A DNA stretch of 64,000 nucleotides from assembly GCA_021152555.1 (NCBI GenBank), contig JAGKVE010000003.1, positions 18,935 through 82,934 on the forward strand. The letters are read 5' to 3'. How positions within the stretch are numbered: position 1 is the first letter of the stretch; every line of letters begins with the position of its first letter. This document shows positions 24,131-32,578 of the stretch, piece after piece. A program made the position numbers and the translations under genes. The notes beneath the pieces were generated by a model, which saw only the letters and a program-made list of their open reading frames with translations, was not told the origin of the DNA and did no database searches. Origin of the DNA: Bacteroidia bacterium. GTDB lineage: Bacteria; Bacteroidota; Bacteroidia; Bacteroidales; Paludibacteraceae.

Positions 24131-26523
24131 AACCTTCCGGATACATATTAATAATCGCACTGTTTACTTTGTGTTTCGCTCCGACAATATTCGCTGCCGA
24201 AACGATTATCGTTGGTGAGATTGTTAATGAGACGACCGGTGAAGCCATACCGAATGTCAACATCCATTTCCGCGGAACAAAAATAGGAACCACTTCGGAT
24301 GAGAACGGTAATTATGCGTTGCGAGTGGACATGACCGCCAAATCACAGTTGGTTTTTTCAGCTGTTGGTTACTACACCCAGCGATTTGACATCGAGCCGG
24401 GTGTCATGGCAGGATTGCAAGTAGCGCTGCGGGAAAGGACTGCCTCATTGGCCGAGGTTGTGGTTGCCCCAAACGAGAATCCCGCCTTGGAGATATTGCG
24501 GCAAGTCAGAGCATATAGGCAAGCCAATGACCGCACACTACATGCCGAGAGCAGTATTACTGCCCGCAGGGAGCAGACGCTGTTCGTCTCGCATATCAAC
24601 AAACGCCATCTACGCCGTGCCCTATGGCGTAGTTTGCAATCCGGATTCATTGTGCAAGAAGATTCCACATATGTCATGCCGCTCTACCGGGAGACGCAGT
24701 CTTTTCGGATAGCCGGAACGGATATGATTCCCGCAAACGACCAGCAGTCACAGGCGCTGATTCTCAGCTCCACTGACTATTCGTCTCTTATCGGAGGAGA
24801 AGGGAATTTGAATTTCTATGCGCCGTCTGTCAGTCTCATGGGGCATGCGTTCCTTTCGCCGTTGGCACCCGGCGGAAATTTATATTATCGGTATTATCTG
24901 GATGAGGAGCCCGTTATTCCGAACGGAATGCCCGAAAGCGTTGTTTCTGTTCATTTCCGTACAAGGAATCCGTTTTACGCTACGTTCAGCGGGGAGATGC
25001 TGATTGACACCACGTCATTTGCTTTGCGTTCCATAAGGGCCTATGTGCCAGCTGAAGTGGCAGTCAATTATGTCAATAATCTTCATGTCTCGCAAACACT
25101 TGCCGCTGACAATACGATTATAGAAGAACATGTTTCCGCGTTGCTTGATTTTGCTGTCAAATCCGATAAAGCAGGTACGGTTTTCCCGACATTACTGATA
25201 AAAACAGACCTTAGAAATACGGACTATAATACGCAAGACACTGCCCGGACAGATCTTCTTACGGCTAATAGTCAGAGTATACCGATTGAGCTAAGCCGGC
25301 AGACCGGTCTTTCGACAGACAGTGCTTTTGCTGCCTTGGACAGCATCCCTCTTATCCGCGTAGCAAAATGGTTCGCTACTATCGCTGTCACAGGATATAT
25401 TCCCACCGGAACGCCCGTTGATATAGGGCATACAGAAGAGATTTTGCAAGTCAATAAACATGAAGGCGTACATTTCGGTTTGCCTTTCCGTACAAACGAG
25501 AAATTCTCCAAAATAGTGTCACTCGAAGCCTCAGTCGGATATGGTATTAAAGACCGAAAACCCAAAGGAATGGGGCGTATATCCATCAATCTGCCTTCAC
25601 CCCGCAAGCAAATACTCCAACTCGAATACAACGGCCGGTATGTGTGGTCGGAAGTGGATGATTTTGACCGCTTACAACGCGAGAACTCAATGGGCTGGCG
25701 CAATATGGATTTTACCGCATATGCTTTTGAGGCACTTCATCGTGACAGCCTTTGCGTGAATACAGCTATGCACCAGCGGCAAATCCAACTGCATTGGTTT
25801 GCAGACTGGACACCTCATCTGGAAACCCATACGTATGTTAGGGCGGGATGGCAACCTTCGGTGATTCCGTCTCTTCAAGGAGGGAATAATGGCAGAATCA
25901 TCGCATATCAGTCTCTTGCATTCATTGCGCGCCTCAGTTGGGGGGAACGTAAATACGATGGCTTCTTTATGCGGCGATATGCCTATTCCGCCCGGTATCC
26001 GGTATTATATCTTGGCGCAGAAACAGGGCATTGGAACGATGGATTGTACGCACATTTACGCCTTATGCTGACGCAACATGCCAACCTCGGGATGGGAGGA
26101 ACGCTCACTTATGCTCTTCAAGCCGGTGCAATCTTTGGGAAAGTACCAAATACCATGCTTTGGCATGCAGACGGCAACCAAGGTTTTGCGTATGACCCAT
26201 ACCGGTTCACATTCTTACATGGCGGACAGATTATGGCTGACAAGTATGTGACGCTGCAAACGGAATGGAATGGAATGGGTATTCTGTTTAACCTCATTCC
26301 TGGTATCAGATGGCTGCATCTCCGTGAGCTCGTTGAGGCAAAAATAGCCTATGGGTATTGTAACCCGAAACAATACTCAATCTCCAACCCGCAAGGTAAT
26401 CTGTACGCAGAAGTAGGTGTAGGAATTGGAAATATTTTGCGAGTCTGTGATCTATACTCTGTATGGTCTCTCGCGCCTTCTATCCAGTGGGGTATTCGTT
26501 TCAGGATACATCTCGGATTGTAG
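24127..26523 (+). CDS. DUF5686/carboxypeptidase-regulatory-like outer-membrane protein
   Basis: A 798-residue protein from a TTG start that overlaps the xerD stop. It has a signal peptide (YILIIALFTLCFAPTIFA), a carboxypeptidase-D-regulatory-like beta-sandwich (VGEIVNETTGEAIPNVNIHF, TSDENGNYAL), and a long C-terminal region that alternates aromatic and polar residues like a barrel and ends WGIRFRIHLGL. This matches the DUF5686 family of Bacteroidetes, which resembles TonB-dependent receptors without the usual plug. The substrate is unknown. Confidence 0.82.
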   Translation: MKPSGYILIIALFTLCFAPTIFAAETIIVGEIVNETTGEAIPNVNIHFRGTKIGTTSDENGNYALRVDMTAKSQLVFSAVGYYTQRFDIEPGVMAGLQVALRERTASLAEVVVAPNENPALEILRQVRAYRQANDRTLHAESSITARREQTLFVSHINKRHLRRALWRSLQSGFIVQEDSTYVMPLYRETQSFRIAGTDMIPANDQQSQALILSSTDYSSLIGGEGNLNFYAPSVSLMGHAFLSPLAPGGNLYYRYYLDEEPVIPNGMPESVVSVHFRTRNPFYATFSGEMLIDTTSFALRSIRAYVPAEVAVNYVNNLHVSQTLAADNTIIEEHVSALLDFAVKSDKAGTVFPTLLIKTDLRNTDYNTQDTARTDLLTANSQSIPIELSRQTGLSTDSAFAALDSIPLIRVAKWFATIAVTGYIPTGTPVDIGHTEEILQVNKHEGVHFGLPFRTNEKFSKIVSLEASVGYGIKDRKPKGMGRISINLPSPRKQILQLEYNGRYVWSEVDDFDRLQRENSMGWRNMDFTAYAFEALHRDSLCVNTAMHQRQIQLHWFADWTPHLETHTYVRAGWQPSVIPSLQGGNNGRIIAYQSLAFIARLSWGERKYDGFFMRRYAYSARYPVLYLGAETGHWNDGLYAHLRLMLTQHANLGMGGTLTYALQAGAIFGKVPNTMLWHADGNQGFAYDPYRFTFLHGGQIMADKYVTLQTEWNGMGILFNLIPGIRWLHLRELVEAKIAYGYCNPKQYSISNPQGNLYAEVGVGIGNILRVCDLYSVWSLAPSIQWGIRFRIHLGL

Positions 26524-26583
26524 TTGTAAAATGTGGAAAAATTGACACAAAGAGAGGAAAAACGGCAAAAGAATGGCATATGC

Positions 26584-26614
26584 TTGCATATGTCATTTTT
26601 TTTTGATACCTTTG
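26584..26614 (+). promoter_or_regulatory. Promoter of uxaC
   Basis: TTG at 26584-26586, 20 bases with a T9 run, TACCTTTG at 26607-26614; the leader to the ATG is about 80 bases. Confidence 0.85.
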
Positions 26615-26694
26615 CAGCCGATATGTTGTGCGCGTATGCGCACTACACATACTACGCACAATGGTTCATTTAACACAATAAATCTCTTTAAATT

Positions 26695-28110
26695 ATGAAA
26701 GCTTTCATGGACAAAGACTTCCTGCTGCAGACAGAGACCGCACAGGAACTGTATCACAATCATGCGGCTAAAATGCCGATTATCGATTATCACTGCCACC
26801 TTATTCCGCAGATGGTTGCCGAGAACAAACGTTTCGAATCCATCGCACAGATCTGGCTCATGGGCGACCACTACAAATGGCGCGCTATGCGTTCCAACGG
26901 TGTGGATGAGCGTTTCTGCACCGGTAAGGACACCACCGACTGGGAGAAGTTCGAGAAATGGGCGGAGACCGTTCCTTATACTTTCCGCAACCCGCTGTAC
27001 CACTGGACGCACCTGGAGCTCAAGACCGCTTTCGGTATCGAGGAGCGTCTGAACCCCGAGACCGCACGTGCCATCTATGACAAGTGCAACGACCTGATTG
27101 CCAACGACCCGAAGTTCTGCCCGCGCGGACTGATGAAGCACTACCACGTAGAGCTCGTTTGTACGACCGATGATCCGGCTGACTCGCTCGAGTGGCACAA
27201 GATGGTCAAGGAAGATCCGACTGCAGAGGTGCGTATGTTGCCAACTTGGCGTCCGGACGCAGGTATGAACATCGAGGCGGCTACTTGGAAAGCATACATC
27301 GAAAAGCTTTCAGCCGTCAGCGGTGTAGCTATCAGAACTTTCGCGGACATGGTAGATGCTCTCCAGAAACGCCATGACTTCTTTGAGTCGATGGGTTGCC
27401 GTCTCTCTGACCACGGAATTGAGGAGTTCTACGATGAGCCGTATACCGACGCAGAGATCAACGCGATCTTCCAGAAAGCCCTTGCAGGCAAAGAGCTAAG
27501 CGTGTATGAGATCCGCCAGTACAAGCACGCTTATCTGCACGCGCAGGCTGAGATGGACTACGCTTCCGGTTGGACCCAGCAGTACCACTACGGCGCGATC
27601 CGTAACAATAACTCCAAGATGTTCGCGCAACTCGGCGCAGACACCGGTTTTGACTCCATCGGTGAGTTCACAACCGCAAAGGCAATGAGTCATTTCCTCG
27701 ATGAGATGAATAGCGAAGGACACCTGGCTAAGACGATTCTCTACAACCTCAACCCGTGTGCAAACGAGGTAATCGCTACGATGTTGGGTAACTTCCAGGA
27801 CGGTTCGGTACCGGGCAAGATTCAGTTTGGCTCGGGCTGGTGGTTCCTCGATCAGAAGGACGGTATGGAGAAGCAGATGATGGCTTTGAGTAACCTCGGT
27901 CTCTTGAGCCGCATGGTCGGCATGTTGACCGACAGCCGTTCGTTCCTGAGCTACCCGCGTCACGAGTATTTCCGTCGTACGCTCTGCAACGTCCTCGGCA
28001 ACGACATCGAGAACGGCATGATCCCGTACACCGGTTATGAGAAAGCCCGCGTACAACAGATGGTCGAAGACATCTGCTACAACAACGCGAAGAATTACTT
28101 CAAGTTCTAA
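26695..28110 (+). CDS. uxaC: Glucuronate (uronate) isomerase
   Basis: A 471-residue cytoplasmic enzyme that converts D-glucuronate to D-fructuronate and D-galacturonate to D-tagaturonate, the entry to hexuronate breakdown. The N-terminus has IIDYHCHLIPQMVAEN (amidohydrolase-like metal site). HYHVELVCTTDDPADSLEWH and TWRPDAG are typical of UxaC, and the C-terminus has SGWWFLDQKDGMEKQM and DSRSFLSYPRHEYFRR. Codon use is strongly biased, like that of kdgK, eda and exuT, which follow only after the accessory island. Confidence 0.96.
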   Translation: MKAFMDKDFLLQTETAQELYHNHAAKMPIIDYHCHLIPQMVAENKRFESIAQIWLMGDHYKWRAMRSNGVDERFCTGKDTTDWEKFEKWAETVPYTFRNPLYHWTHLELKTAFGIEERLNPETARAIYDKCNDLIANDPKFCPRGLMKHYHVELVCTTDDPADSLEWHKMVKEDPTAEVRMLPTWRPDAGMNIEAATWKAYIEKLSAVSGVAIRTFADMVDALQKRHDFFESMGCRLSDHGIEEFYDEPYTDAEINAIFQKALAGKELSVYEIRQYKHAYLHAQAEMDYASGWTQQYHYGAIRNNNSKMFAQLGADTGFDSIGEFTTAKAMSHFLDEMNSEGHLAKTILYNLNPCANEVIATMLGNFQDGSVPGKIQFGSGWWFLDQKDGMEKQMMALSNLGLLSRMVGMLTDSRSFLSYPRHEYFRRTLCNVLGNDIENGMIPYTGYEKARVQQMVEDICYNNAKNYFKF

Positions 28111-28121
28111 TGTATTTCACT

Positions 28122-28153
28122 CCCGCTTGCCTCTATTTCCGGAGGCAGGCGGG
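28122..28153 (+). terminator. Hairpin after uxaC
   Basis: Arms CCCGCTTGCCTC (28122-28133) and GAGGCAGGCGGG (28142-28153) pair with one G-T wobble. No T-run follows, so it may be a weak terminator or a repetitive palindrome. Confidence 0.5.
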
Positions 28154-28164
28154 TGGTGATTAAC

Positions 28165-28252
28165 GTGTAGATTTTGCACGTTATTAAACTGGTCGGCGCA
28201 AAATTTGCGTCCACCACAAAGAATGAATTCTTGTTATGTGCAAATTTTGCAC
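28165..28252. promoter_or_regulatory. Three operator-like palindromes ahead of the RhuM-Doc gene
   Basis: Three 15-base sites: GTGTAGATTTTGCAC (28165-28179, left arm degenerate), GCGCAAAATTTGCGT (28196-28210) and GTGCAAATTTTGCAC (28238-28252, perfect arms). The starts are 31 and 42 bases apart, close to 3 and 4 helix turns. They lie directly before the gene at 28276. They may bind an autorepressor, perhaps the RhuM N-terminus. Confidence 0.6.
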
Positions 28253-28275
28253 TACCCAAGAAAGAATGAAATAGA

Positions 28276-29280
28276 ATGAACGAGCAACCCATTGAAAATA
28301 GAGGCGAGATAATCATCTATCGTGCGGAAGACAACACGGTCCAACTTGATGTGCGCATGGAGAACGAAACCGTGTGGCTGACGCAGAATCAGATGGCAGT
28401 GTTGTTTCAGTCATCGCGTACGAATGTAGTAGAACATATAAAGCACATTTACGAAGATGGTGAATTAATGGAGGGGGCAACTTGTCGGAAATTCCGACAG
28501 GTTCAGCAAGAAGGGAACAGGATAGTGTCTCGTGAAGTGCCATTCTATAACCTTGACATGATTATATCTGTCGGCTACCGTGTTAACTCCAAGCGTGCTG
28601 TGGCATTCCGCCAGTGGTCAACTAAGATTCTCAAAGACTACCTCGTCAAAGGCTACGCCATCAATGAGAAATTGCGTCGTGAGCAGTTGTCGGACTTGCG
28701 GCAGTTGGTTCAGATAGTAGGGCGGACGGTACAAGGCAAGGCGGTGGAGAGCGCAGATGAGACGCAGGCTATTTTCGATGTCGTTTTGGATTATACGTAC
28801 GCGCTGGACACGCTTGATAACTATGATTACGAGCGGCTGACCGTCAAAGAGACAACACCTGAAGAACGCTTCCATGCGACGTATGAGAATGCCATGCAGA
28901 CGATTGCTGCGCTGCGTGAGAAGTTCGGCGGTAGCACTTTGTTTGGTAACGAAAAAGACGACTCGTTCAAAAGCAGTATAGGTCAGATTTATCAGACCTT
29001 TGGAGGAACGGATTTATATCCGAGTGTGGAGGAGAAAGCAGCCATGTTGCTGTATTTAGTGACTAAGAACCACTCCTTTTCGGACGGAAACAAACGCATC
29101 GCGGCTACGTTGTTTCTATGGTTTTTAAACAACAACGGCATTCTATACCGCGAGGATGGCACCAAGCGTATAGCCGATAATACCCTTGTCGCGCTAACTC
29201 TTATGATTGCCGAAAGCCGCACGGAGGAGAAAGACACCATGGTCAAAGTGGTAGTGAATTTGATTAACCAGAAGAACTGA
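28276..29280 (+). CDS. RhuM-family protein with Doc-type Fic domain
   Basis: A 334-residue protein. Residues 1-130 are the RhuM/KilA-N-like part (YRAEDNTVQLDVRMENETVW, LTQNQMAVLFQSSRTNVVEH). Residues about 200-330 hold a Fic/Doc fold with the motif HSFSDGNKR (H266, D270, N272, K273, R274). This resembles Doc (HxFxxxNKR, a kinase of EF-Tu) more than AMP-transferring Fic enzymes, which have a GR pair and a second Arg. It may be a toxin whose DNA-binding N-terminus controls its own promoter; that is inference. No separate antitoxin of known type is visible. Two small genes follow closely, and the group interrupts the hexuronate genes. Confidence 0.85.
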   Translation: MNEQPIENRGEIIIYRAEDNTVQLDVRMENETVWLTQNQMAVLFQSSRTNVVEHIKHIYEDGELMEGATCRKFRQVQQEGNRIVSREVPFYNLDMIISVGYRVNSKRAVAFRQWSTKILKDYLVKGYAINEKLRREQLSDLRQLVQIVGRTVQGKAVESADETQAIFDVVLDYTYALDTLDNYDYERLTVKETTPEERFHATYENAMQTIAALREKFGGSTLFGNEKDDSFKSSIGQIYQTFGGTDLYPSVEEKAAMLLYLVTKNHSFSDGNKRIAATLFLWFLNNNGILYREDGTKRIADNTLVALTLMIAESRTEEKDTMVKVVVNLINQKN

Positions 29281-29289
29281 GGATTAATT

Positions 29290-29838
29290 ATGAGAACAGT
29301 ATTAGAAAAAATCTATTATCCTAATTATCAAAATGGAAGTAGAGAGTTGAAATTCCCGCATTCTCCAAAATCCTATTTGGAGAGTTCTTGTTCTGAGTGG
29401 GAAAGCACAACGATAGAGGAGAAACTACTTGATTTAGGATATTTGGTAACGCACGGATTCGATTTGCAGAATTATGTGGCGGAATATATTGCTGAGCGTC
29501 CTCAAAACGAACTATATGTACTTAGTGCCCTTATTCAGCTCATCAGTTATCTGCGTGCCGGAGAGAATGGAGATTACGGCATTTTGCTCTTACAAAGAGA
29601 CGATGAAATCTCTATTTCTGAGGCTGTTGATTTACTTTGTAAAGAGGTGAATTTGCGGTATAAGCAACATTATGTGAATTCAAATAGTTCTTTAATACCG
29701 TCAATTGAGCAGCAATTAAATAACTTGCCGGAATGGGATTATTCTTTGTTAGCAGAACTGAAAATGACAAAAGAAGTGTACTACAACGTGTTTAAAATGC
29801 CAACTGACGAATATCAGCGCAGAATAAATACAATATGA
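29290..29838 (+). CDS. Unknown protein in the RhuM-Doc cassette
   Basis: A 182-residue soluble, acidic and mainly helical protein (IEEKLLDLGYLVTHGFDLQN, YVLSALIQLISYLRAGENGD). I do not recognise it. It starts 10 bases after the RhuM-Doc gene and overlaps the next gene by 4 bases, so it is part of that transcript. Its base composition is more AT-rich than uxaC or kdgK, a sign of foreign origin. It could be an antitoxin or a partner of the nuclease-like protein downstream; only position suggests this. Confidence 0.7.
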   Translation: MRTVLEKIYYPNYQNGSRELKFPHSPKSYLESSCSEWESTTIEEKLLDLGYLVTHGFDLQNYVAEYIAERPQNELYVLSALIQLISYLRAGENGDYGILLLQRDDEISISEAVDLLCKEVNLRYKQHYVNSNSSLIPSIEQQLNNLPEWDYSLLAELKMTKEVYYNVFKMPTDEYQRRINTI

Positions 29839-30560
29839 GCAACTCTATATCCGAAATACAAAAATTTGTCCAAGATACCTTGAACTCGTTGTTGGGTAGT
29901 TTAAATGATGGATTTGCTGTCAATGAGTTGGCTTATTTAAGTTCTCAAGGCAAGAACGAGTTGCAAGTTCGCGATAAAATTGCATGGCGTTTGCATAATG
30001 AAGTTGCAAAGAAATATGGTGACCAATATGCTGTTTGCCGTGAATGGAGTCCAAAAGAGTTCGGCAGGAAGAAAGTTGACTTGGCGGTCTTGGAACTCAA
30101 TACAAAATGTACAGATATAAACTCTGTTATTGCCATGATAGAATTTAAGGCACAATCTATCGTTAAGAAAGAGAACTGGTATCTCGCAGAGTTTAAACGT
30201 GATATTGATAAAATGCAAAAAATGGCGGAAGATTGTACCATCTGTCAAGACGCGGATTTGTATTTTGTGTTTTTAGAAACAGGACAAGAGGGAAAAGTAG
30301 ATGCATACAAACCGATTATTGCTTATTCTCAATACCTCACAAGTAATGTAAAGTACTATTCTGATGCAGATTATAAGTCTTATATATATACTCTTCGTTC
30401 TTATTGGGAAGAATTTAATAATGTATTGGCAGGCTGTGTTAAAAATCAAGAACCAAAAGTAATCTACATTGGAAATGTGTATGGATATAATCAATATATT
30501 TCGCCATTAATAATAGGACCATTGAAAGCAAAAGATATTAAATTTAATGTAACTAAATGA
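29835..30560 (+). CDS. PD-(D/E)XK nuclease-like protein
   Basis: A 241-residue protein. The segment KKVDLAVLELN, a 20-residue spacer and MIEFKAQ give D82, E103 and K105 in the spacing of the PD-(D/E)XK nuclease core. They are followed by a helix (FKRDIDKMQKM) and strand (DADLYFVFLET), as in restriction-endonuclease-like folds. No specificity domain or methylase is present. It overlaps the preceding gene by 4 bases. It is AT-rich. A defence or DNA-processing role is plausible; the motif was assigned by eye and needs structural confirmation. Confidence 0.6.
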   Translation: MSNSISEIQKFVQDTLNSLLGSLNDGFAVNELAYLSSQGKNELQVRDKIAWRLHNEVAKKYGDQYAVCREWSPKEFGRKKVDLAVLELNTKCTDINSVIAMIEFKAQSIVKKENWYLAEFKRDIDKMQKMAEDCTICQDADLYFVFLETGQEGKVDAYKPIIAYSQYLTSNVKYYSDADYKSYIYTLRSYWEEFNNVLAGCVKNQEPKVIYIGNVYGYNQYISPLIIGPLKAKDIKFNVTK

Positions 30561-30577
30561 AAGTGAAGTGTGGCGTA

Positions 30578-30609
30578 CCCGAATTAAATTCGGGGCTAAT
30601 GGACGAAGG
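30578..30609 (+). repeat. REP-like palindrome 1
   Basis: CCCGAATTAAATTCGGG (30578-30594) followed by the tail GCTAATGGACGAAGG. The same unit recurs inside and after the RAYT gene. Confidence 0.85.
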
Positions 30610-30652
30610 AGACAAAGGCTCAAGAAAGTCGCATAAAGAAGAGAGATAAATA

Positions 30653-31075
30653 ATGAAAGCGAAGTGGGTGAATATAGTGGATAGTTTGCAGGGGAAGGTG
30701 GATCAGAGGCACTATGCACGGCGGATTCCCGGAAATGGGGAATGGGCTGCTGTGTGTGCGAAGCCGGAGTTGAGCAAGAAGACAAAGAAAGCAAAAGCAG
30801 AACACCCGACGGCAAAAGCTTTTGCAGAGCTGATGGCGGAGACAAAGGCTATCATGCATGATCCGAAGCGGAAAGCGGAATGGCAGGCTCGATATGAGGA
30901 GGCTGTGCGGAAGGCGAGGAAGTATAACAAGTCGATTCAAGGACGGCTGTACGATTATATCAAGCATGAGTTGGGATCCTCACCCCGTAGGGGTTCTACG
31001 GACGGCCACTGGCAGTCCGATCGAGCAGAGCTCTTCACTCCTCAAGAGAGGGAGGATGGAAACTCGGATAACTGA
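30653..31075 (+). CDS. Small basic protein beside the RAYT
   Basis: A 140-residue, strongly helical and Lys/Arg/Ala-rich protein (KKTKKAKAEHPTAKAFAELM, YEEAVRKARKYNKSIQGRLY). I do not recognise it and see no catalytic motif. The last 30 residues (SSPRRGSTDGHWQSD and on) are encoded by short inverted repeats (CCGTAG/CTACGG at 30985-31001), so the true protein may have been extended by repeat insertion. It lies between REP copies upstream of the transposase gene and may be a DNA-binding partner. Confidence 0.5.
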   Translation: MKAKWVNIVDSLQGKVDQRHYARRIPGNGEWAAVCAKPELSKKTKKAKAEHPTAKAFAELMAETKAIMHDPKRKAEWQARYEEAVRKARKYNKSIQGRLYDYIKHELGSSPRRGSTDGHWQSDRAELFTPQEREDGNSDN

Positions 31076-31118
31076 TAAGCAGGGTATCGTGCCGTAGATG
31101 TTACGGTGTCGTCATAGT

Positions 31119-31162
31119 GAGCACCCGATGAGCATCCGATGAGCACCCGATGAGCATCCGAT
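31119..31162. repeat. GAGCAYCCGAT x4 tandem repeat
   Basis: Four consecutive 11-bp units that alternate GAGCACCCGAT and GAGCATCCGAT, in the 279-base gap 31076-31354. Confidence 0.95.
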
Positions 31163-31205
31163 GGAGACTAATGGGAGATGGCTGGAAGACGGGAAAAGTT
31201 AGAAA

Positions 31206-31352
31206 CCGGCATGACATGCCGGACAATGGACGAAATAAAAGGAACAAAGATAATAACAAGGTAACCGGACAATAGACGAAATAAAATATATCGGCATAGC
31301 ATGCTGGACAGCGGACGAAATAAAAGAAACGAAGACAAATAACAAGGTAACT
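31206..31352 (+). repeat. REP-like palindromes 2-4
   Basis: CCGGCATGACATGCCGG (31206-31222) with tail ACAATGGACGAA. A shorter GGTAACC unit follows at 31260-31266 with tail GGACAATAGACGAA. A degenerate CGGCATAGCATGCTGG at 31292-31307 has tail ACAGCGGACGAA. The stretch after the tails (AAATAAAAGNAACNAAGA, then AATAACAAGGTAAC) is duplicated. Stems differ but the tail GGACGAA is kept. Confidence 0.8.
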
Positions 31353-31354
31353 AA

Positions 31355-32443
31355 ATGGAAAGAGGAACATGGAAATGGCAAGAGACGGGAACGGCATGGA
31401 AGGGTGTCGGCATTTACCATGTTACGCTGGTTGTGCCAAGCAGAGAGAGTTTATTGGGAAGGCTTGTTATTCCGGAGAATGATCCGAAACAGGCAGTGGT
31501 GGAAAGGACTGAGATGGGGGATAGACTTGTTGATGAGTTAGTGAATCTTCATAATTACTATCCGGAAACGCGAATCCTTCAATATTGTCTTATGCCAGAC
31601 CACATGCATGCCATAATTTACGTAACACGCCCGATGGATAAGACATTCAATACGGTCGTTCGAGGATTCTGGCAAGGAGCAAAAAAACTCGGAAGAACAA
31701 TCCCTTCGTCAATTAGTCCCGAATTAAATTCAGGGTTAACAAACGAAGGGGACATTGCATGCCATGCTATTTATCCCGAATTAAATTCGGGGCTAATGGA
31801 CGAAGGAGAGCAAGGAGGCAAGGCGGGAGATAAGAACGGAGGTTTCCCATTTCCGATCTTCACAGAGCGGCCTTTTGTGCGTCCGATGTCACACAAGGGA
31901 CAACTACAAACGATGATCCGCTATGTACAGATGAACCCGCAGAGGTTAGCAACGAAAAGGTTGATGCCGGGGTATTTCAGAGTGCAGCTGGATATAGAGA
32001 TTGCGGGACAGAAATATAGCGGAATTGGGAATATAGGCATTTTGCAGGCAGAGAAGTTCTCGCCGGTACATGTACGGAGGATTTGGGTGGAAGATGCTGA
32101 GCAGCATGGAGATGCGACACGGCTACGCGAGTATATGAACGGATGTGTGCTGGCGGCTCGCAAAGGGGTAGTGATGGTGTCGCCGTTCATCAGCCCGAAA
32201 GAGAAGGAGGTATTGGAGGTGTTGCTGCGTGAGAAACACACCATTATTTATATCGCGGAGAATGGATTTAGCGAGTATTACAAACCGACAGAAGGACTGT
32301 TTGAGGCGGTTGCTGAGGGGCGGATGTTGATACTATCGCCGTGGCAGCATGATCCGGATAAGCCCCATGTGACCAGAGCTGAGTGTGTGGCGATGAATAA
32401 AATGGCAGAGGAAATATGCGAGGCTTTGAACAAACCCGAATAA
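31355..32443 (+). CDS. REP-associated tyrosine transposase with DprA-like C-terminal domain
   Basis: A 362-residue protein. Residues 1-215 are a Y1/HUH transposase of the RAYT type: strand GIYHVTLVVP, metal motif PDHMHAIIYV (H83, H85), and a helix MIRYVQMNPQR with Y190 as likely nucleophile. Residues about 225-360 look like a Rossmann domain of the DprA/SMF kind (VMVSPFISPKEKEVLEVLL, IYIAENGFSEYYKP, EGRMLILSPW). RAYTs cut single-stranded REP hairpins. Two REP copies lie inside the gene and are translated as SPELNSGLTNEG (121-132) and YPELNSGLMDEG (140-151), between HUH and Tyr motifs. The stop codon lies inside a further REP. The family with this C-terminal domain seems common in Bacteroidales but is poorly described. 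Confidence 0.8.
   Translation: MERGTWKWQETGTAWKGVGIYHVTLVVPSRESLLGRLVIPENDPKQAVVERTEMGDRLVDELVNLHNYYPETRILQYCLMPDHMHAIIYVTRPMDKTFNTVVRGFWQGAKKLGRTIPSSISPELNSGLTNEGDIACHAIYPELNSGLMDEGEQGGKAGDKNGGFPFPIFTERPFVRPMSHKGQLQTMIRYVQMNPQRLATKRLMPGYFRVQLDIEIAGQKYSGIGNIGILQAEKFSPVHVRRIWVEDAEQHGDATRLREYMNGCVLAARKGVVMVSPFISPKEKEVLEVLLREKHTIIYIAENGFSEYYKPTEGLFEAVAEGRMLILSPWQHDPDKPHVTRAECVAMNKMAEEICEALNKPE
31702..31750 (+). repeat. REP-like palindrome 5, inside the RAYT gene
   Basis: The core CCCGAATTAAATTCAGGG (31718-31735) is flanked by inverted tails, CCCTTCGT at 31702-31709 and ACGAAGGG at 31743-31750. This gives one long hairpin of about 49 bases. Confidence 0.85.
31775..31806 (+). repeat. REP-like palindrome 6, inside the RAYT gene
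   Basis: CCCGAATTAAATTCGGG plus the tail GCTAATGGACGAAGG, identical to copy 1 at 30578. Confidence 0.9.
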
Positions 32444-32466
32444 AATGCGGGGCTAATAGACGAAGG
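32435..32466 (+). repeat. REP-like palindrome 7, at the RAYT stop
   Basis: CCCGAATAAAATGCGGG with tail GCTAATAGACGAAGG. The TAA stop of the transposase gene is in its left arm. Confidence 0.85.
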
Positions 32467-32578
32467 CCAAATCCTAAAAAACAGAACAATAGATAATATA
32501 AACAAAGAAAAACAACAGATAAAACAAAAGCAAAACAATAACTAACAACAATATTAACCAATTTAATTCATTTAACCT

